A DNA stretch of 64,000 bases. It comes from Pyrrhoderma lamaoense (taxonomy: Eukaryota > Basidiomycota > Agaricomycetes > Hymenochaetales > Hymenochaetaceae). The position numbers and the translations under genes were made by a program. Positions within the stretch are counted from its first letter, which is position 1. Each line of letters begins with the position of its first letter. Under the pieces are notes generated by a model, which saw nothing but the letters and a program-made list of their open reading frames with translations, did no database searches and was not told where the DNA came from. The stretch is from the NCBI GenBank assembly GCA_002794735.1, contig NBAZ01000001.1:2108001-2172000 (forward strand). The letters run 5' to 3'. Below, piece after piece: positions 1-13,432 of this stretch.

Positions 1-1754
1 CATGAATAGTAAAATAACATGAATTTCACTACGTATAAAAATTTGATAATTAGATGTAGGATGACGCAACTTTTTAGTATCTAACCAAGCACACATGACC
101 CCCCCCCCTTCCCCCATCCATCTATCTATCTATTATATCCCACAGGCTTGGCGTATGGCGTATCTGAGTTATCTTGTAAACGGTGCACATGTGTTCCCTC
201 CTCTCCCCCTTCCTCATCAAAGTACCATATCATCATATTGAATTATATTATCTATTTTATACGCACCGAGTCGACAAAGGAGAGCAACTGAAATTTTGTT
301 ATCCTCTATCCTCTATTCTCTATTTTAGTCTATTCCGTATCCCACATATATGATATCTGTATATCTATCTTAGTATCCATCTATCTCATTAATTATCGGC
401 TCTTTTTCTCAAGTCCAAAACGTCATCATTCATCACTTATCTCATACTCGTCCGTCCTTTTTTTTAAAGAAACGGTATGAAATCTCATCTAACCAAATGC
501 ATGAAACACGGGGGAGAAACGAGACCTTTTTTTCGGGTGTAGTGTGTATGTATGTGTGTATCACTGTATGTGTGTGGTAAACACACAAAAAAAGCGTGCT
601 ATTTCTTTGATTTTCTAATTTTGTATGCCTTTTCTAAGGCCCAGATTTAAAAAAAAATCATTTTGAAATTTGTTTCTATCTTAATTTTATTTGGGTCTCG
701 GAGCAGGGAAGGGGGGGGGGGTCGAACGTATGACGATGACGTATGTTGAGAAGATGGGAATTGGAAAAAAAAAAAGGGGGAGCGGCGGCGGAGAGTGGGA
801 GCTTCCCTAAAGTTTACCTATCTCTCACACAAGAACAAGAACCTCCCGGATAGAAAATCATCACGTTATTACAACTCAGTTCCTATTTTGACTCTGCTAC
901 TTTTTTTTTCGGATGGCTTTTACTCCCGGCCCCCTCTTTCCATTCAGTCATGTCCCGGTAACACATAGATACCTTTATGTGTGTATATATTGTATCTGAG
1001 AGTTGTTGTAAATAATGATACGTCATTCATCAACGGGTTGAATAGAATTGCTAAAAAAAGGCCTCAGAAGGATGAAGCACTTTGGAAGAGAGAAGAGGAA
1101 CAGGGGGGGTGGGGATCTAGCACAGTCACAGAGCGATGTAAAATTATCGTATCAATATACTTTTTTTTTCACGTTCCCGGGGCTACGGTCCACTATACCA
1201 ACCAACCAACCAACCCCCCCCCCCCAACGACAGACGTTACATGCATAAATAGAAAGTCGGGGTCATACAGCCTGCGCGCTGACGTTTCACGAAGACTTCG
1301 CATGCTGATTCACTCACCGAATAGGTCATGGCATGCGGTACTTTAGGTCCTGCATTCGGCATAACCACCTCTACTTCCGACTTCCCTTTCTCATCAAACA
1401 ATCACCCCCCCCTTCCAAATCCTTCTATCTCGGCCTCTAGAACCTGAGTGATCAAATAAAAAACCTAATCCACAATGGCCCTAGTCACTTCCTGTCACGA
1501 TTCGTAAACTTCTAATTGCTTTTTTTTTTCGGCTGCTCGCGGGCGAAATAGACATCATTGTCGTCATCAGTCCCTCTTCTTCTTCCAGCCAACGCCGCGG
1601 TGTAGGTGTATCAGTGATCAAAAGGTCCAGTCATACCCCCCTCCAAGACGGTTAGATCCTTCCCCGTCTAGGCCTTCCAAGTCCCTTTCTGCCGGATTCT
1701 TTTCGCAAGAAACAGCTTCGCTTCGTTCCGGCTCCTTAGCTCTAAAGTGTCTAA
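1..1754. other. intergenic, low-complexity spacer
   Basis: I see no gene here. The stretch is AT-rich and full of homopolymers and short tandem repeats: C runs near 100-115, G runs near 710-722, a (CCAA)4 block running into about 12 C at 1201-1225, and several T/A runs. The open frames at 981-1346 and 1048-1248 are short, cross these repeats and resemble nothing I know. The right end is presumably the 3' UTR of the PXA gene, which ends at 1755. Confidence 0.6.
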
Positions 1755-3431
1755 TCAGCCAAAATTCTCCGCATGTGACTGCTCAGCGTCATCGTCGGCT
1801 ACTTCCACTGGCGTAGAGGGGGCCATAGAATGAGACAGCGAATCAAAAGAGTTAGCTCCGCTTTCAGCCGCCTTATCATCAACGTCATTCTCGGGAGGAT
1901 GTATTCCGTATTCGGGGAATAATGAGATAACAATTAGGTCAAGAAAGAAGAGAACGAGATGTGCGTTGCATGCCTCATTCGAGAGAGCTTCAAGTGCTGT
2001 GACAACTGTCTCATGACTGGCCTTTCCCGGACCAAGGATGAGTGATGAAACAACGGCTGAGGAGAAGAAGTCCTTCTATCACTAAACTGATTCAATTATG
2101 TGAGAAAAAGGCAAGAGACTTACAGGGTATTTTACCTTCTATTTGTCGGATAACTTGCTCTTTCGTTATCGCTTGTTGCTCCGGTGTGGGGATGTCTGGA
2201 GGGGGCCCAGGGTAGCCATTAGGAAATAGGGTTTGCTTAGACAGTTTTACAATATGGATCATGCGTTGCTCAGTAACAACATGTGTTTGAAGCATATAAA
2301 CCAAAAACCTAAATCGACGTTAAAATTATTTGTAGAACTTGTACCTCATTGAAGTGACTCACCTATCCGTAAAGTTACTGACGAGACGTAGTAAGGTCTC
2401 TAAGATGTCAAATATAGCCGTGGTAGCCATGCGTTCTCGTACGTCTATCACTTCCGCGACACACTGTAATAGATTGAAGGCATAATTACGCTTCAGACGG
2501 ACCTTTGGCAGTTCAGGGGTTGCATTAACTGTTTTGACTATGAGCACAGTCTGTTTGTACAAGTTTATGAGAGTAAGACACAGTCCGGACAGATATTGCA
2601 CTGTAGAGAGGACGAAAATGACGACAGAATGAAAGGACGGGCCTGACGCCCGAGATGAAGAAGACACCGAAGCATCCGCTGTCTGAGAAAGTGCTTGATT
2701 CAGCTTGCGTTCATCTTCAAGGCAGAACGTCAGAACGTGAGAACTCTCACCTTCATGGGCATAATCGTTGCTGTTTTGTCCGACTGCAATTGGTCTAGTA
2801 TCATTTTATGAATGAACCAAGGCTGGCAAAGCATCGGCACGACATCCTGTACAAGAACTTTAGCAATGACTTCTCTAATAATAGTACGTTCAGCGTCAGA
2901 TTCTTGGTCTTCTATAGGTAAACACGCATGCAGGATGAGGTCTAGTGTATGGCGAATATATGTGTGATCTATACGTCCGTCGGCATCAATACCCATGTGT
3001 CCTTGATACTGGTGGAACAGCTGAGGCAACGTTGCAGCACCGCCTGAGGCATACGATGTCCCCAGCTTCTCCGAAGCCGCACGGTAGTCGGCATAGTGTT
3101 GTCCGACAAGAATAGGAACGGCACAATATAACAAACCAGGAAGATCGACCGCCTTGAATCGCTTTTCGAGTGAACGTATAACTTCCCCAATGACGACAGC
3201 AACATGAGGAACAAAGTCTCGATCATAGCGTGTAACCTTAGACCACCACGGTGTGATGTACGCGCGCAGAGCAAGCGCGATAAAATCGTAAAGTTCGGTG
3301 TTAAGTTCCGGAGACGCGTCGGGTAGAATGGGAGGCGGTTCAACAGATGCGGGGAGAGTGGGGAAGAGAAGACGACGGTAAAGCACGATACTCGACGCTT
3401 TTCCAGATTGCTTAGTATGCACACTTGACAT
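1755..3431 (-). CDS. PXA-domain (PX-associated) protein
   Basis: Four exons can be joined in frame: 3431-2751, 2703-2363, 2308-2124 and 2056-1755, giving about 502 aa. The ATG at 3431 opens the long first exon. Residues about 45-215 match the PXA domain found in sorting-nexin-like and Mdm1-type proteins: an ELYDFIALALRAYITPWWSKV-like helix, then EVIRSLEKRF, VDLPGLL and HYADYRAA. A hydrophobic helical middle follows, then an acidic C-terminal tail. PXA domains are usually membrane-associated and occur in proteins at endosome, vacuole or ER contact sites; here the role is inferred. I saw no PX or RGS domain, so this is a PXA-only protein of the kind common in basidiomycetes. Introns are 47-67 nt; the last has acceptor ctcag at 2057-2061. 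The gene is divergent from the membrane-protein gene at 3740, 308 bp away. No frameshift was seen. Confidence 0.8.
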
Positions 3432-3739
3432 CGCCCACCGACAACGGCAACAAACCGACGCGTCGGTGGTCGCGTCTCCGAGGGACGTTTGTTGAATGAG
3501 ATTTCAAGCTAGGGTTGGGATGGTTTCGGGGTGTCGGAAGACGCGCCTCAAAGTTAGCTCATAGTTACCAGATAAGGAAGATCGGCAGGTGTACAGACAG
3601 CCGCAACTTTGCTGTAGACTCGCCATCGTCTTGCTCATTTTGCACTAAAAAATAGTTATCCCCTCTCGTCGTCGTCGTCGTCGAGGAGGTCGACTTCGAC
3701 CGCCACACTCGTTTCTCATTCCACTCCTTCCATCTCCTA
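3432..3739. promoter_or_regulatory. shared divergent promoter region, PXA gene / Ser-rich membrane protein
   Basis: This 308-bp interval separates two start codons on opposite strands, so it must hold both promoters and 5' leaders. It contains a (CGT)n tract at about 3668-3683 and CT-rich stretches close to the rightward ATG. I recognise no specific factor site. Confidence 0.5.
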
Positions 3740-5373
3740 ATGTCAGGCAGCGGCCCATCGCTCACGATTATCATCATCTCTGCGGTCATCGGCGGTGCAA
3801 TCCTAATCTTTGTTGGAATACGCATTATAATATGCATACACCGTCGCAGAAAACTGGAGCCAGTACCGCTGCCACCTGTGCGGCCACTTACGCTCTACGA
3901 GGGGCCTTATAATTCAAGCAAGACCAACCTTTCGACCACCTCACTTCGAGGTGGATATCATTCCTCGGATCCTAGCATGACGCAGAGGAGTACTCCTCAA
4001 GGAGGTAGTCTTGCAGGCCGTTATAGTCTCTCGACAGAGAATATTACGCTACGCGAGCCTCCTAGCCCCGCTACGTCTAGCTCTGCACTTTTTGGTCACC
4101 GATTAGGAAAGCAGTTACAGCCGCCTCTTCCCCCTTTCTCTGCCCATTCTGGGACGAACAGCAATGGTTCTTCTGCTCAAATATCAACGATATCTGGAGG
4201 TACAGATAATAGTGCATACCCACCGTACATGTATCGAAATGCTTCCGGGACATCTGTTAATACAGCTCAAGATGAATCAGGTCAAGTTGCTCCATCTCCC
4301 ATATCCTCGAGCCCGCCATCCCCCCACTCGAGTGTTAATAGTCGTGGGAGGACACGTCCTTTATCAATGGCTCCATCCGTATCCTCGATGAGATCTACCT
4401 CAAGAACTGTACGCAGTACTCGTTCAATGACAACTATTCGTGGCCCTCCCCATAGTCCTCATAGTCATGTAGAAATTGTACTTCCCGTCCCTCTTGCCCC
4501 TCAACCACGATCCGCTCCTGGTAATTACTATGATGAGGCGAGGGATGTACTATCAGGCTTGAGTAACGCCACCAGGCCTACTTTTTGTGATCCTTGGCTC
4601 GCTGTAAGTCGTGATAACGTGAGTATGAGTAGATCTCCGTCAAGGGAGAGACTTGTACGATCGGGAAGCAGTAGATCAGAGAGCACACAGTCTCGTAGGT
4701 TATTTTACTCTGGAAAACTGTGAGGTACATGCTAATCTCGGCTACTTATTTTTTCTCTTTACTTGTGGTTGTAGTGAAAAAGTCTGGATCGAGAGGAAGA
4801 CTGCTACGTTCCACTTCTGAGCATGTCCGTCAATCTTCCAGTGGCAGATCTTCTAGTCCCAAGTCATCTCCACCTAAATCTCACTCTCAGCCAGTCACAA
4901 GACAGCCTTCTATGGATCAAACGTCAACTACTCCTCCAGTTCCTCGATTACCTTCTCTGTACTTCGGTACTTCAAATTCTTCAAAGTCTATCCCATCGTC
5001 AATACCGGAGTCGATACCTATATCAGCTGCACCATCGATACCAACTTTGGCATCAATACCCAAATCAATACCGACACCAGCACCAGTGTCAGTATCGGTG
5101 CCAATCACATCGTCAAGTTCGATACCAGCCTCAAAGTCAGCTTCTTCTACTGCTGTACGTTCGATAGTGGAGTTGATATCTGATAAGGAGAAGATTAAGC
5201 CTCCCGTCACCCTCGATTTCAGTTACCGAGAGAGTTTACAACGACATAGTTTACAAAGGGATAGTATCCAGTTGGCTATTTCAAAGTTACCTGAAACGAA
5301 ACCTGGACCATGTTTTGTGGATGATATGTTGACGTCGAATAGTCCGGCGAAGGGAAGGAGGTTTTGGAAATAA
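3740..5373 (+). CDS. Ser-rich single-pass membrane protein, unknown function
   Basis: Two exons, 3740-4694 and 4775-5373, give about 517 aa. The 80-nt intron has donor GTAGGT, a CTAAT branch point and acceptor TTGTAG; this choice keeps one frame, although weaker donors nearby could also serve. Near the N-terminus is one long hydrophobic segment (about residues 8-32, IIIISAVIGGAILIFVGI) followed by a basic stop-transfer HRRRK. The remainder is extremely rich in Ser, Thr and Pro with many SR/RS pairs. Near residues 400-460 lies a degenerate SIP/SIPxS repeat. This looks like a short outside segment, one membrane span and a long disordered, probably heavily phosphorylated cytoplasmic tail. I recognise no enzyme domain. 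Such proteins are common in mushroom-forming fungi and mostly lack known functions. Confidence 0.65.
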
Positions 5374-6223
5374 CTAAATATCAATTGCTATTCTTATTAT
5401 TCTACGTTCAGGAAAAGTGAGGAATATCTTGTTAAGAAAAACTCTAGTTTTCTTCCACTACTTCCTTCCTCCATATAACACGTCTTTTCTTGTATGACCC
5501 CTTGGATTCCTAATGGCGCACACAGTACTCACGGCTGGCATTGAAAACATCTAAAACAATATCAATCAAGCACCCTCTATATCTCGTTTCTTATCTTTCG
5601 TTGAGTATTAATCTCACCACAAACACTATCCTTATTACCTTTATCTTGTCACATCATATCTATCTATCAGATATGGATCATAGAATCTTTATCACTTATC
5701 GGATCATAGATGGCTATTCTAACAGTATATCATCCTGTACTGGTTAAGCCTTTTTACTATTACAGAACTATACTCAGTTGTCTGTGTATGTAGTGGAATA
5801 TTCAACGGAGGAGGAATACACAACCCCCTTTTTCTGTCAATTATTCTCTTATAAATAAATAATTAGATTTTATAAGGAAAATATAAAAAAGTAATAAGAC
5901 GCCGTTCTCCCAGATAACGTACATAATTTCACGTATTTACTTACAAGTCACTGGTTTCTACTAAGACTACTAGGCACTTTGAGGAAAACGAAAATGGGTA
6001 GAGGGATAACACGACGAAAGGTGGAATGGGAAAGTAATAAAAGGGAAGGGAAAGGATTCGCATAAAGAGAAGACTATATATCTTCGATTGATTAAGTAGC
6101 AGCTCCAATGCTTATATTGAGAGGGCGATAGAACGACAAAAAAAGAGACAGAAAGCGAATTAATAAAACAGATTCAGATCTTGTTAAGTAATTAAAGTGG
6201 AGGGAAGAGGCCTAGAGATTTCG
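5374..6223. other. convergent intergenic region
   Basis: This 850-bp tail-to-tail spacer lies between the Ser-rich membrane protein and the 6-phosphogluconolactonase gene. It is AT-rich, with several aataaa-like poly(A) signals around 5850-5870 and 6160. The ORF at 5541-5747 is low-complexity and not convincing. I see nothing else. Confidence 0.55.
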
Positions 6224-7182
6224 TCAAAGCTTAAACTCCGATCGCTTGTATTCAACCTTAGCACTCGCCGCATCGTCCACGAACCAGTACAGCTGACCAG
6301 GAGCAGCAGGCCGGACACGCGAGCTCGGAAGTCCTTCTTCGGGATGATCAAGCACTCTAGATAGCATATCCGCTTTACCAGCGCCAGCAGCCACGAAAGC
6401 AACACGGCGGCGTGGTTGATAACGAGATATGTGAGTGTTATCCGTTTTGGCGGGGGTTTAGGGGAGTCATCTAACCATGCTACCCAACGATCTTCCTCGG
6501 AAAGAAGTTCGTGACCGGGGAAGAGAGATGCGGTATGTCCGTCGGGACCCATTCCGAGGAGGATAAGATCAAAGACGGGATATCGAGCCGAGTCTTTCAT
6601 TGCGAATTCCCGGATGAGCTCTTGTTCGTATGCATCTGAGAGCTCGTCTAAGTCGTCAAGTTTGGAGGTGTCGATTGCGTGGATGTTCTCTTTTGGAATA
6701 GGTACTTTGGAGTAAAACTCCTCCGTACAGAGTTTGTGGTTTGAGTCCGGATCGTCAAAAGGGACAGCACGCTCGTCAGCGTAGAATACATGCCTGTTGA
6801 TATTGTTGTCGATGTGGTAGATTGGATGGTCATGGTCATGTGTGGTTCAAAGCAAGATATTTGTATATATAAATTTATTGGATGGGTATTAGATCCGCAT
6901 ATAGTCAAAATAGTTAGTATCGACGTCATATACATATTTGAATGATGAGTGATGAGAAGAGAAGGGGGACAACATACCAAAATTCCCATTTAACACCATG
7001 TTTTCCTATGAGGCCGCTCAGTTGTTTTGGAAGCGATCCACCTGAGAGAGCGATAGTGAAACGCCCTTCTTTTCAATAGCCTCCTTCTGGGTTTTTATGA
7101 TGAAGTGGGAAAGTCCTTCAACAAGAGCGTCTGTCGAAGGGAAAGAGTAGAGAATTGGATCTAATGGAGGGCCGAAAGGCAT
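6224..7182 (-). CDS. 6-phosphogluconolactonase (frame broken twice in this sequence)
   Basis: This enzyme hydrolyses 6-phosphoglucono-delta-lactone to 6-phosphogluconate, step two of the oxidative pentose phosphate pathway, in the cytosol. Exon 1 (7182-6978) starts [14 protein letters not shown] and contains the [11 protein letters not shown] signature. A 184-nt intron (6794-6977) follows. Exon 2 contains [28 protein letters not shown] and [14 protein letters not shown]. About 258 aa is the normal family length. Two one-base losses break the frame: one in the G run read on the minus strand at about 7064-7066 ([12 protein letters not shown]), one at about 6405-6411 (VINHA|RRVAF). Conserved sequence continues immediately in the next frame each time, so sequence error is more likely than a pseudogene. 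The pathway's next enzyme, GND1, is at 60.5-62.6 kb. Confidence 0.85.
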
Positions 7183-7661
7183 CGTGAATGATGTTTATGT
7201 GGATGGTGGAGACGGATGGGAGAGAGAGAATGTTGCTTGGAGGTGTTGTAAATATGGTAACTAATGGACAGTTGTACTGTCGCACGAGCCGGTCAATGTC
7301 GGTCAGTGATGATGAATGAGCATACAGATTTGTTAGTGACAAAGTAACAGTCTTCGTACTTACTACAATCCCTCGCCGTGTCTCACTACTCGGATCCAAT
7401 AATGGGCTTGAGAAATGTACCTGCTCTGTCACATAATTAGATCATAAATATAGTATAATCATAAAATGTGTCACTTTTCTGTGACAATGATTAGTTACTT
7501 TGGTGGCTTGACTGATAACACTAATTAGTCGGCCGAGCCCGAGTCATAAGAGTGTGTAGACGCCGGATCAGCTGTCAGTCTTAAAACACCTAACCCCTGC
7601 TCAAAAGTTCCGCTTGGTCCGACCAACCATTCTCTACCTCCCTCCCGTCCTCATCTCAAAA
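7183..7661. promoter_or_regulatory. divergent promoter region, 6PGL / BAT
   Basis: This 479-bp head-to-head interval separates the 6-phosphogluconolactonase ATG (minus) from the aminotransferase ATG (plus). It should hold both promoters. A CT-rich stretch precedes the BAT start. The long antisense frame at 7118-7432 overlaps the first 6PGL exon and looks like a shadow. Confidence 0.45.
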
Positions 7662-9432
7662 ATGTCACTTGCATTATTGCGCCAGGCTCGTCATGTTCCG
7701 TGGAAGGCGCCTTCAGCTCTGACAGCCCGCAGACTTATATCTGTCTCTGCTGTAAGATACAATGCAAAAGTGACTCAAGACCCAATGACTGGAGAACTCA
7801 CCTCTCTTCCTGACATAGAGGTATGCCAACTTTTATACATATCAAAAGTAATAATTTTATAGGTTGTAATATAGCCTGCAAGATTAACGGTGACCAGAAA
7901 TTCTAACCCTCGTCCTCCCCGCCCTCCTCTAGTCTAGTTTTCGGCCAGGTCTTCGTGAGTATCATGCTGTATTCGTCTAGTATTTTCTATCAACTCGGTG
8001 TTATTAGACAGATCATATGTTAACTATCCCATGGTCTGCGAACCATGGTTGGAAGGCTCCTACAATCCAACCCTGTAAGCTTCAATTTTCACTATAAACA
8101 TACAGACGCGGTCCGTATCTCAACCAAGTCAATCTGTAATTTCACAGACGGACCATTAGCTCTTGACCCAAGTTGTACTGTATTCCACTATGCCCAGACC
8201 TTATTCGAGGGTATGAAAGCGTATAGAGATGAGAACGGTAAGGTGACAATGTTCAGACCGGATATGAACATGAAACGTATGAACACGAGTGCTGAACGGA
8301 TAGCTCTCCCTGTACGTCTGTGAAATACTAATTTGAAATTATATGGCAAGCTAAATTATGTGCTATTACTTCTATCTAACAGACTTTCAATGGAGACGCA
8401 CTTCTTGAGCTTATCAAAGAACTTATCCGTATTGACAAGCATTGGATCCCAAGAGAACCAGGACATAGCTTATATGTCCGTCCTACAATGAGTTCGTAAC
8501 GCGCTTCCTACTTTTAGTCTCCAATCTAGCTTGAATATCATATGACCAAAGAAATATGAAACTGACCTCAATTTTATGATATTCTTAACAGTCGGAACTC
8601 AGAAAGCTATTGGTGTAGGACCACCAAACGAGGCACTGCTCTTTGTCATTTGCAGTCCGGTCGGACCTTACTATCCACAAGGTTTCAAGCCTGTAGCACT
8701 TTATGGTACAACTGAGTTCATCCGAGCCGCTCCCGGAGGTCCGTCCGTTCTTCTATCATTCTCTCTTAATGTTTACATATCTTTTCACTTTTTTTCAATA
8801 GGTACTGGAGGTTTCAAACTTGGCGCTAACTACGCTCCAGCCGTCGTCCCTCAGAAATCCGCCGCCGAAAAAGGCTATGCTCAAAACTTGTGGTTACATG
8901 GTCCTGAGCATTACCTTACCGAAGTAGGTACGATGAACATGTTCGTTGTTTTCAAGACTCCAGACGGTGGTAAGTCTCCTTTCATATATACAAACTCATA
9001 GTACTACATAGCTTATAAATTCATTTCTTCTACTTTTTATGCTATAGGTCTTGAGCTTGTTACTCCTCCACTAGACGGAATGATTCTTCCAGGTGTAACT
9101 CGCGATTCCGTACTCGCCCTTGCCAGAGGCCACGCCTCCAAAACCCTGCCCCTCAAAGACCTTCCAGACAACCTTAAAGTCTCCGAACGTCCAGTCACCA
9201 TGCCCGAAGTCAAAGCTGCTTCTAAAAATGGGACTCTTGTCGAGCTCTTTGGAGCGGGTACGGCAGCAGTGATTTCCCCTGTTGATAGGATTGGGTATCA
9301 GGGTGAGGATGTGATGGTACCCACTGGACCAGATGGAATGGGTCCTGTTGCCCGTGTCATTTGGAGGGAGCTGGTTGGCAGACAGATGGGAACTATCCGA
9401 GTGAGTGGAGTGTGACGGTCTCTGAATCTTAA
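7662..9432 (+). CDS. branched-chain-amino-acid aminotransferase, mitochondrial
   Basis: This PLP enzyme interconverts Leu, Ile and Val with their 2-oxo acids. Eight exons: 7662-7820, 7875-7954, 8008-8074, 8148-8311, 8383-8491, 8592-8738, 8802-8969 and 9048-9432, about 426 aa. The N-terminus ([11 protein letters not shown], then [15 protein letters not shown]) is Arg-rich and lacks acids, as in mitochondrial targeting peptides. Landmarks are [35 protein letters not shown], the PLP-lysine motif [22 protein letters not shown] and [15 protein letters not shown]. Two single C losses are inferred. One is in the CCCC at 7917-7920; adding one C makes exon 2 81 nt and restores phase. The other is in the CC at 9397-9398. 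As read, the protein ends at 9415 with an odd tail; one extra C gives IPSEWSVTV and a stop at 9430-9432, matching the family's usual EWS-type ending. Confidence 0.92.
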
Positions 9433-10056
9433 AAGAGACTGTGTGTTAGAGTCCAGAGGCTTTGAGTTTCATGAAAGAGGCAGTAGCTATGCGGCGGTAA
9501 AGACAGGGGACAATACTAAAACATTTGACTAGTTTCTTGGTTCCACTCTCATCTTTTGGTTTATATATCTATCAGTATCATTTCCTATCCAAACATCCTG
9601 ACATAGATTTATCTTAACATTTCCTTCGCTCTCAAGTTTTTCCTTGGTTATATAAGACCATCTCTGTTGGATATAACTAGTGGTCTCTTCTCCCCCATCT
9701 GTTCCATTCTAATGTCCAATTTCTATTTCCTCCTTAAGCATCACATCTATAACAATGATTTCATTTCATAATTTTAGAATAACACTTGAAAGAGAGGGGG
9801 GAAAAGGAAGGTGATGTCCTAACGAAAAATGATATAATCATGCTGTTTGAACATAAGCTTGAGAGGAGAAAGGGAGGAGTGTGGACATAATTGGAAAGTG
9901 TGATAAACAAATTTGGAAGCAATAAGAAAGAAGGAAGGAACACTCAGGATATTGTAACACAACACAAGGGGGGATGGGTAAATATGACATTAACAACGTA
10001 GACAAATAGTTCAGAGACAGAGAACATGTGAAACGTAAGACGTGGTATACGTGAGC
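9433..10056. other. convergent intergenic region
   Basis: This 624-bp tail-to-tail spacer lies between BAT and YPT7. It is AT-rich, with GA-rich blocks around 9790-9940. I find no supported gene; the 60-aa frame at 9761-9943 is low-complexity. Confidence 0.55.
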
Positions 10057-11103
<1,047 letters not shown>

Positions 11104-11385
11104 TGTCAAGTAAAGACGATATAGAGGTGTTTCGGTGACTACAAGAGAGTTCAGAAAGATGGAGTAGAGATTATGGATACTGTACTCAGTGGGGAAGGTA
11201 AGACAGTAGCGGAAAGAGAGTGACGATGTGAACCTGAGCAGGAAGCCTAGTTGCCGTTATTCTCCTATTTTGGCCTTTGGCGATCACTCAACTACCTTGC
11301 CCTCTCACGTACTAACCCTCCTCCTTTCGACGTCAACAAACGACTGTCATCTTTAATACATTTCGTCATCAGTCATCGTACAACG
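11104..11385. promoter_or_regulatory. shared divergent promoter region, YPT7 / ATG16
   Basis: Only 282 bp separate the two start codons, so promoters and leaders of both genes lie here. The two products act at the start and end of autophagy, so co-regulation is plausible but not shown. CT-rich sequence precedes the ATG16 start, as is common in fungal core promoters. No specific site was recognised. Confidence 0.5.
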
Positions 11386-12464
11386 ATGGCCGAGGCTTCG
11401 TGGCAAGAGATCCTCAGGCAACGGCTCGTCGAACGTAACGGCAAAGAGGCTATATACGCCCCCATCATTGACCAATGTACGCCTTTAGTCACCTCATACT
11501 TTAATGTCGTTGTTTTTACTTTATATCTAATCGTGTATCGTGAACAGACAGAAGACTTGCTCAGCAGACAAAGCTACTGAAGGAGCGCAATGCATCTCTT
11601 CTTAAAGCGGTCGGATCTGTTCGTTCAAATCCAAATTCTTCAACTGTCTTTGTACCTGGAACTGACGAGTATGTGATTTCGTAAACAACCCTGCTTTTTA
11701 AGCTTTTAATATCTTGTATTATCCTTATAGCAACCCCGTCCGCGCAGCATATGTAACATCTCTTGAGCGACAAATATCTACGCTGCGCGATGAATTGGCA
11801 ACAGTATACAAAACTCAAGGACAGAATGCACAACGTTTACTTGCTATGACAGAAACACTTAGAGAGAAGGAGGAGCATCTTAGATCAGAATCCGAAAAGT
11901 TACGGATAGCAAGAGAAGACGTTATAACCTTGCAAAGTAAGGTTGCGCATCACGATGAGATATTAGCCAAGAAAGATGAAACATACCAGGTATGGCTTTA
12001 TCGGCTATCTTTCATCATTTGTACCAACCTTTTGTACTATCTTAATACTATCAAATATGTTCTTTTCTTCGTTCATTTTTCGTTCATATATCTTTGCTAA
12101 TACCTCTTATCCATAGCTTCTCAACGATGAGATCAATACTCTCCAGCTGGAACTCACCCAAATCGAGGAGCGCAACAGTATTCTAACCCGGGATAATGCC
12201 AAACTCCTCCAACGCTGGCTTGATGCCAAACAGGCCGAGGCAAACAAGATGAACGAAGCCAATGACTTCTACGAGGATATGCGTTCGCGGCATCAAGCCG
12301 TTATGAACTGGAGAGAAAAGAGCTCTGATGGGACTGAAGAGAATGACGAACCGGAGACAGTGTCGGGAAAAGGAGTAGCCAACGGGGACCGGAAGACGAG
12401 TCTGATGAAGGATGGGACAAAATTTCCTCCAGATCCCAAGACGAATCTGAGCCCGAATGGTTAG
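11386..12464 (+). CDS. ATG16: autophagy protein Atg16
   Basis: Atg16 joins the Atg12-Atg5 conjugate to form the complex that directs Atg8 lipidation at the phagophore. Four exons (11386-11476, 11548-11668, 11731-11989, 12117-12464) give 272 aa in one frame. The N-terminal Atg5-binding helix is visible (SWQEILRQRLVERNGKE, then YAPIIDQYRRLAQQTKLLKERN). A long coiled coil follows from about residue 75 (YVTSLERQISTLRDELATV to VAHHDEILAKKDE). Then comes the conserved RDNAKLLQRWLDAKQAEANKMNE block, and a polar disordered tail with no WD40 repeats, as in fungal rather than animal Atg16. The third intron is 127 nt, longer than its neighbours. Its length and domain order fit fungal Atg16. Confidence 0.92.
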
Positions 12465-13432
12465 AAATAAATCAATAGAGAGGGAAGGATGAAATTTTTA
12501 CAAAAGGTCAAGTAAATTGACTTGATCTTTCTTCAGTTTATTGTTTCCCTTTCCCCACTTCTTGTTCCCAGTTCTCATCTTCTCTCCGTTCCTTTTCTCA
12601 TTCCCGTCCCGCTGTAGTAGTTTCTACTTTTGTTATTTTATATCCTGACAACTTTTCCTTCTTTTTTTATTTTCAATATCCCGACATGATACCCCGACTT
12701 TTGCCTCTCTATATATCCTTTATATTTGCTTCATCTTCCTTTAATCCATTAATTTCCGCCATTGTTCTCGTCTTTAAATATTTCTCATAGGCATACACAG
12801 GGTTAATGGGTTCTTGCAATATAACAATACAACTTACAATATAAATCTTGACAGATTTTCATACTCAGGTTTGAATCTTGCTCCTACAGGTTCAAAATAA
12901 CAAAAGAATTCTCGTCCCGCCCATTCAATTCACATGTTACTACACCCAACTTTTACAGAAACATTCTTCTTGATAAGGAAAGAAAAAGAGAACGAAGTAA
13001 GAAAAGAAGAAGAGAGTGGAAGAATGCACGAGAGGGATGGGGGCGGAAAAAAAGGAAAAGAAAACGGGGACTACTTGGAGAGAAATGGGGTTGATGTGAA
13101 AGAAGAAAGTAAGAAACGACAAAAGAGATTGAGCGCGATTTTTGGACTCGTGGATAACGGATACTTAAAAATGGGCCAACATCAATACAATGATGTAAAA
13201 GAAGATTCAAAAGCCAGAAGAATAGAAAAGGAAAACAAATAAAAATGGGGTGAGGTTGAATTAGAGAACAGATCGAAGAAAAGACAGCTAGGGAGGAAGA
13301 TTTTTAAGAGAGAGAAAAGAGTATAAAGAGGTTCTTTCTTGAGACTACAGGACGGTGATTGAAGATTGAAGGCACAAAAGGACAGTGATCAAAGAGAAAA
13401 TGGCTACAATCAAAATTATCGATATAATTCAT
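12465..13432. other. convergent intergenic region
   Basis: This 968-bp tail-to-tail interval lies between ATG16 and the Pub1-type gene. The left half is T-rich, the right half strongly purine-rich on the plus strand. The frame at 12934-13242 (102 aa, Lys/Glu-rich) reflects that purine bias; it has no recognisable domain and no intron structure, so I do not call it a gene. Confidence 0.5.

Noticed and set aside
1201..1225. (CCAA)n plus C run as a telomere- or centromere-like repeat
   Set aside because: Only four units, no match to the fungal telomere repeat, and ordinary genes lie on one side within 600 bp.
4917..5210. 97-aa minus-strand ORF rich in GID repeats
   Set aside because: It is the antisense of the SIP repeat in the Ser-rich membrane protein gene; the repeat keeps several frames open by composition alone.
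6224..7182. 6-phosphogluconolactonase as a pseudogene
   Set aside because: Both breaks are one-base losses with all motifs intact, and the same pattern affects essential genes such as prohibitin, UTP23 and septin.
12934..13242. 102-aa Lys/Glu-rich ORF
   Set aside because: Reflects a purine-rich tract between two gene ends; no domain, no conserved pattern.
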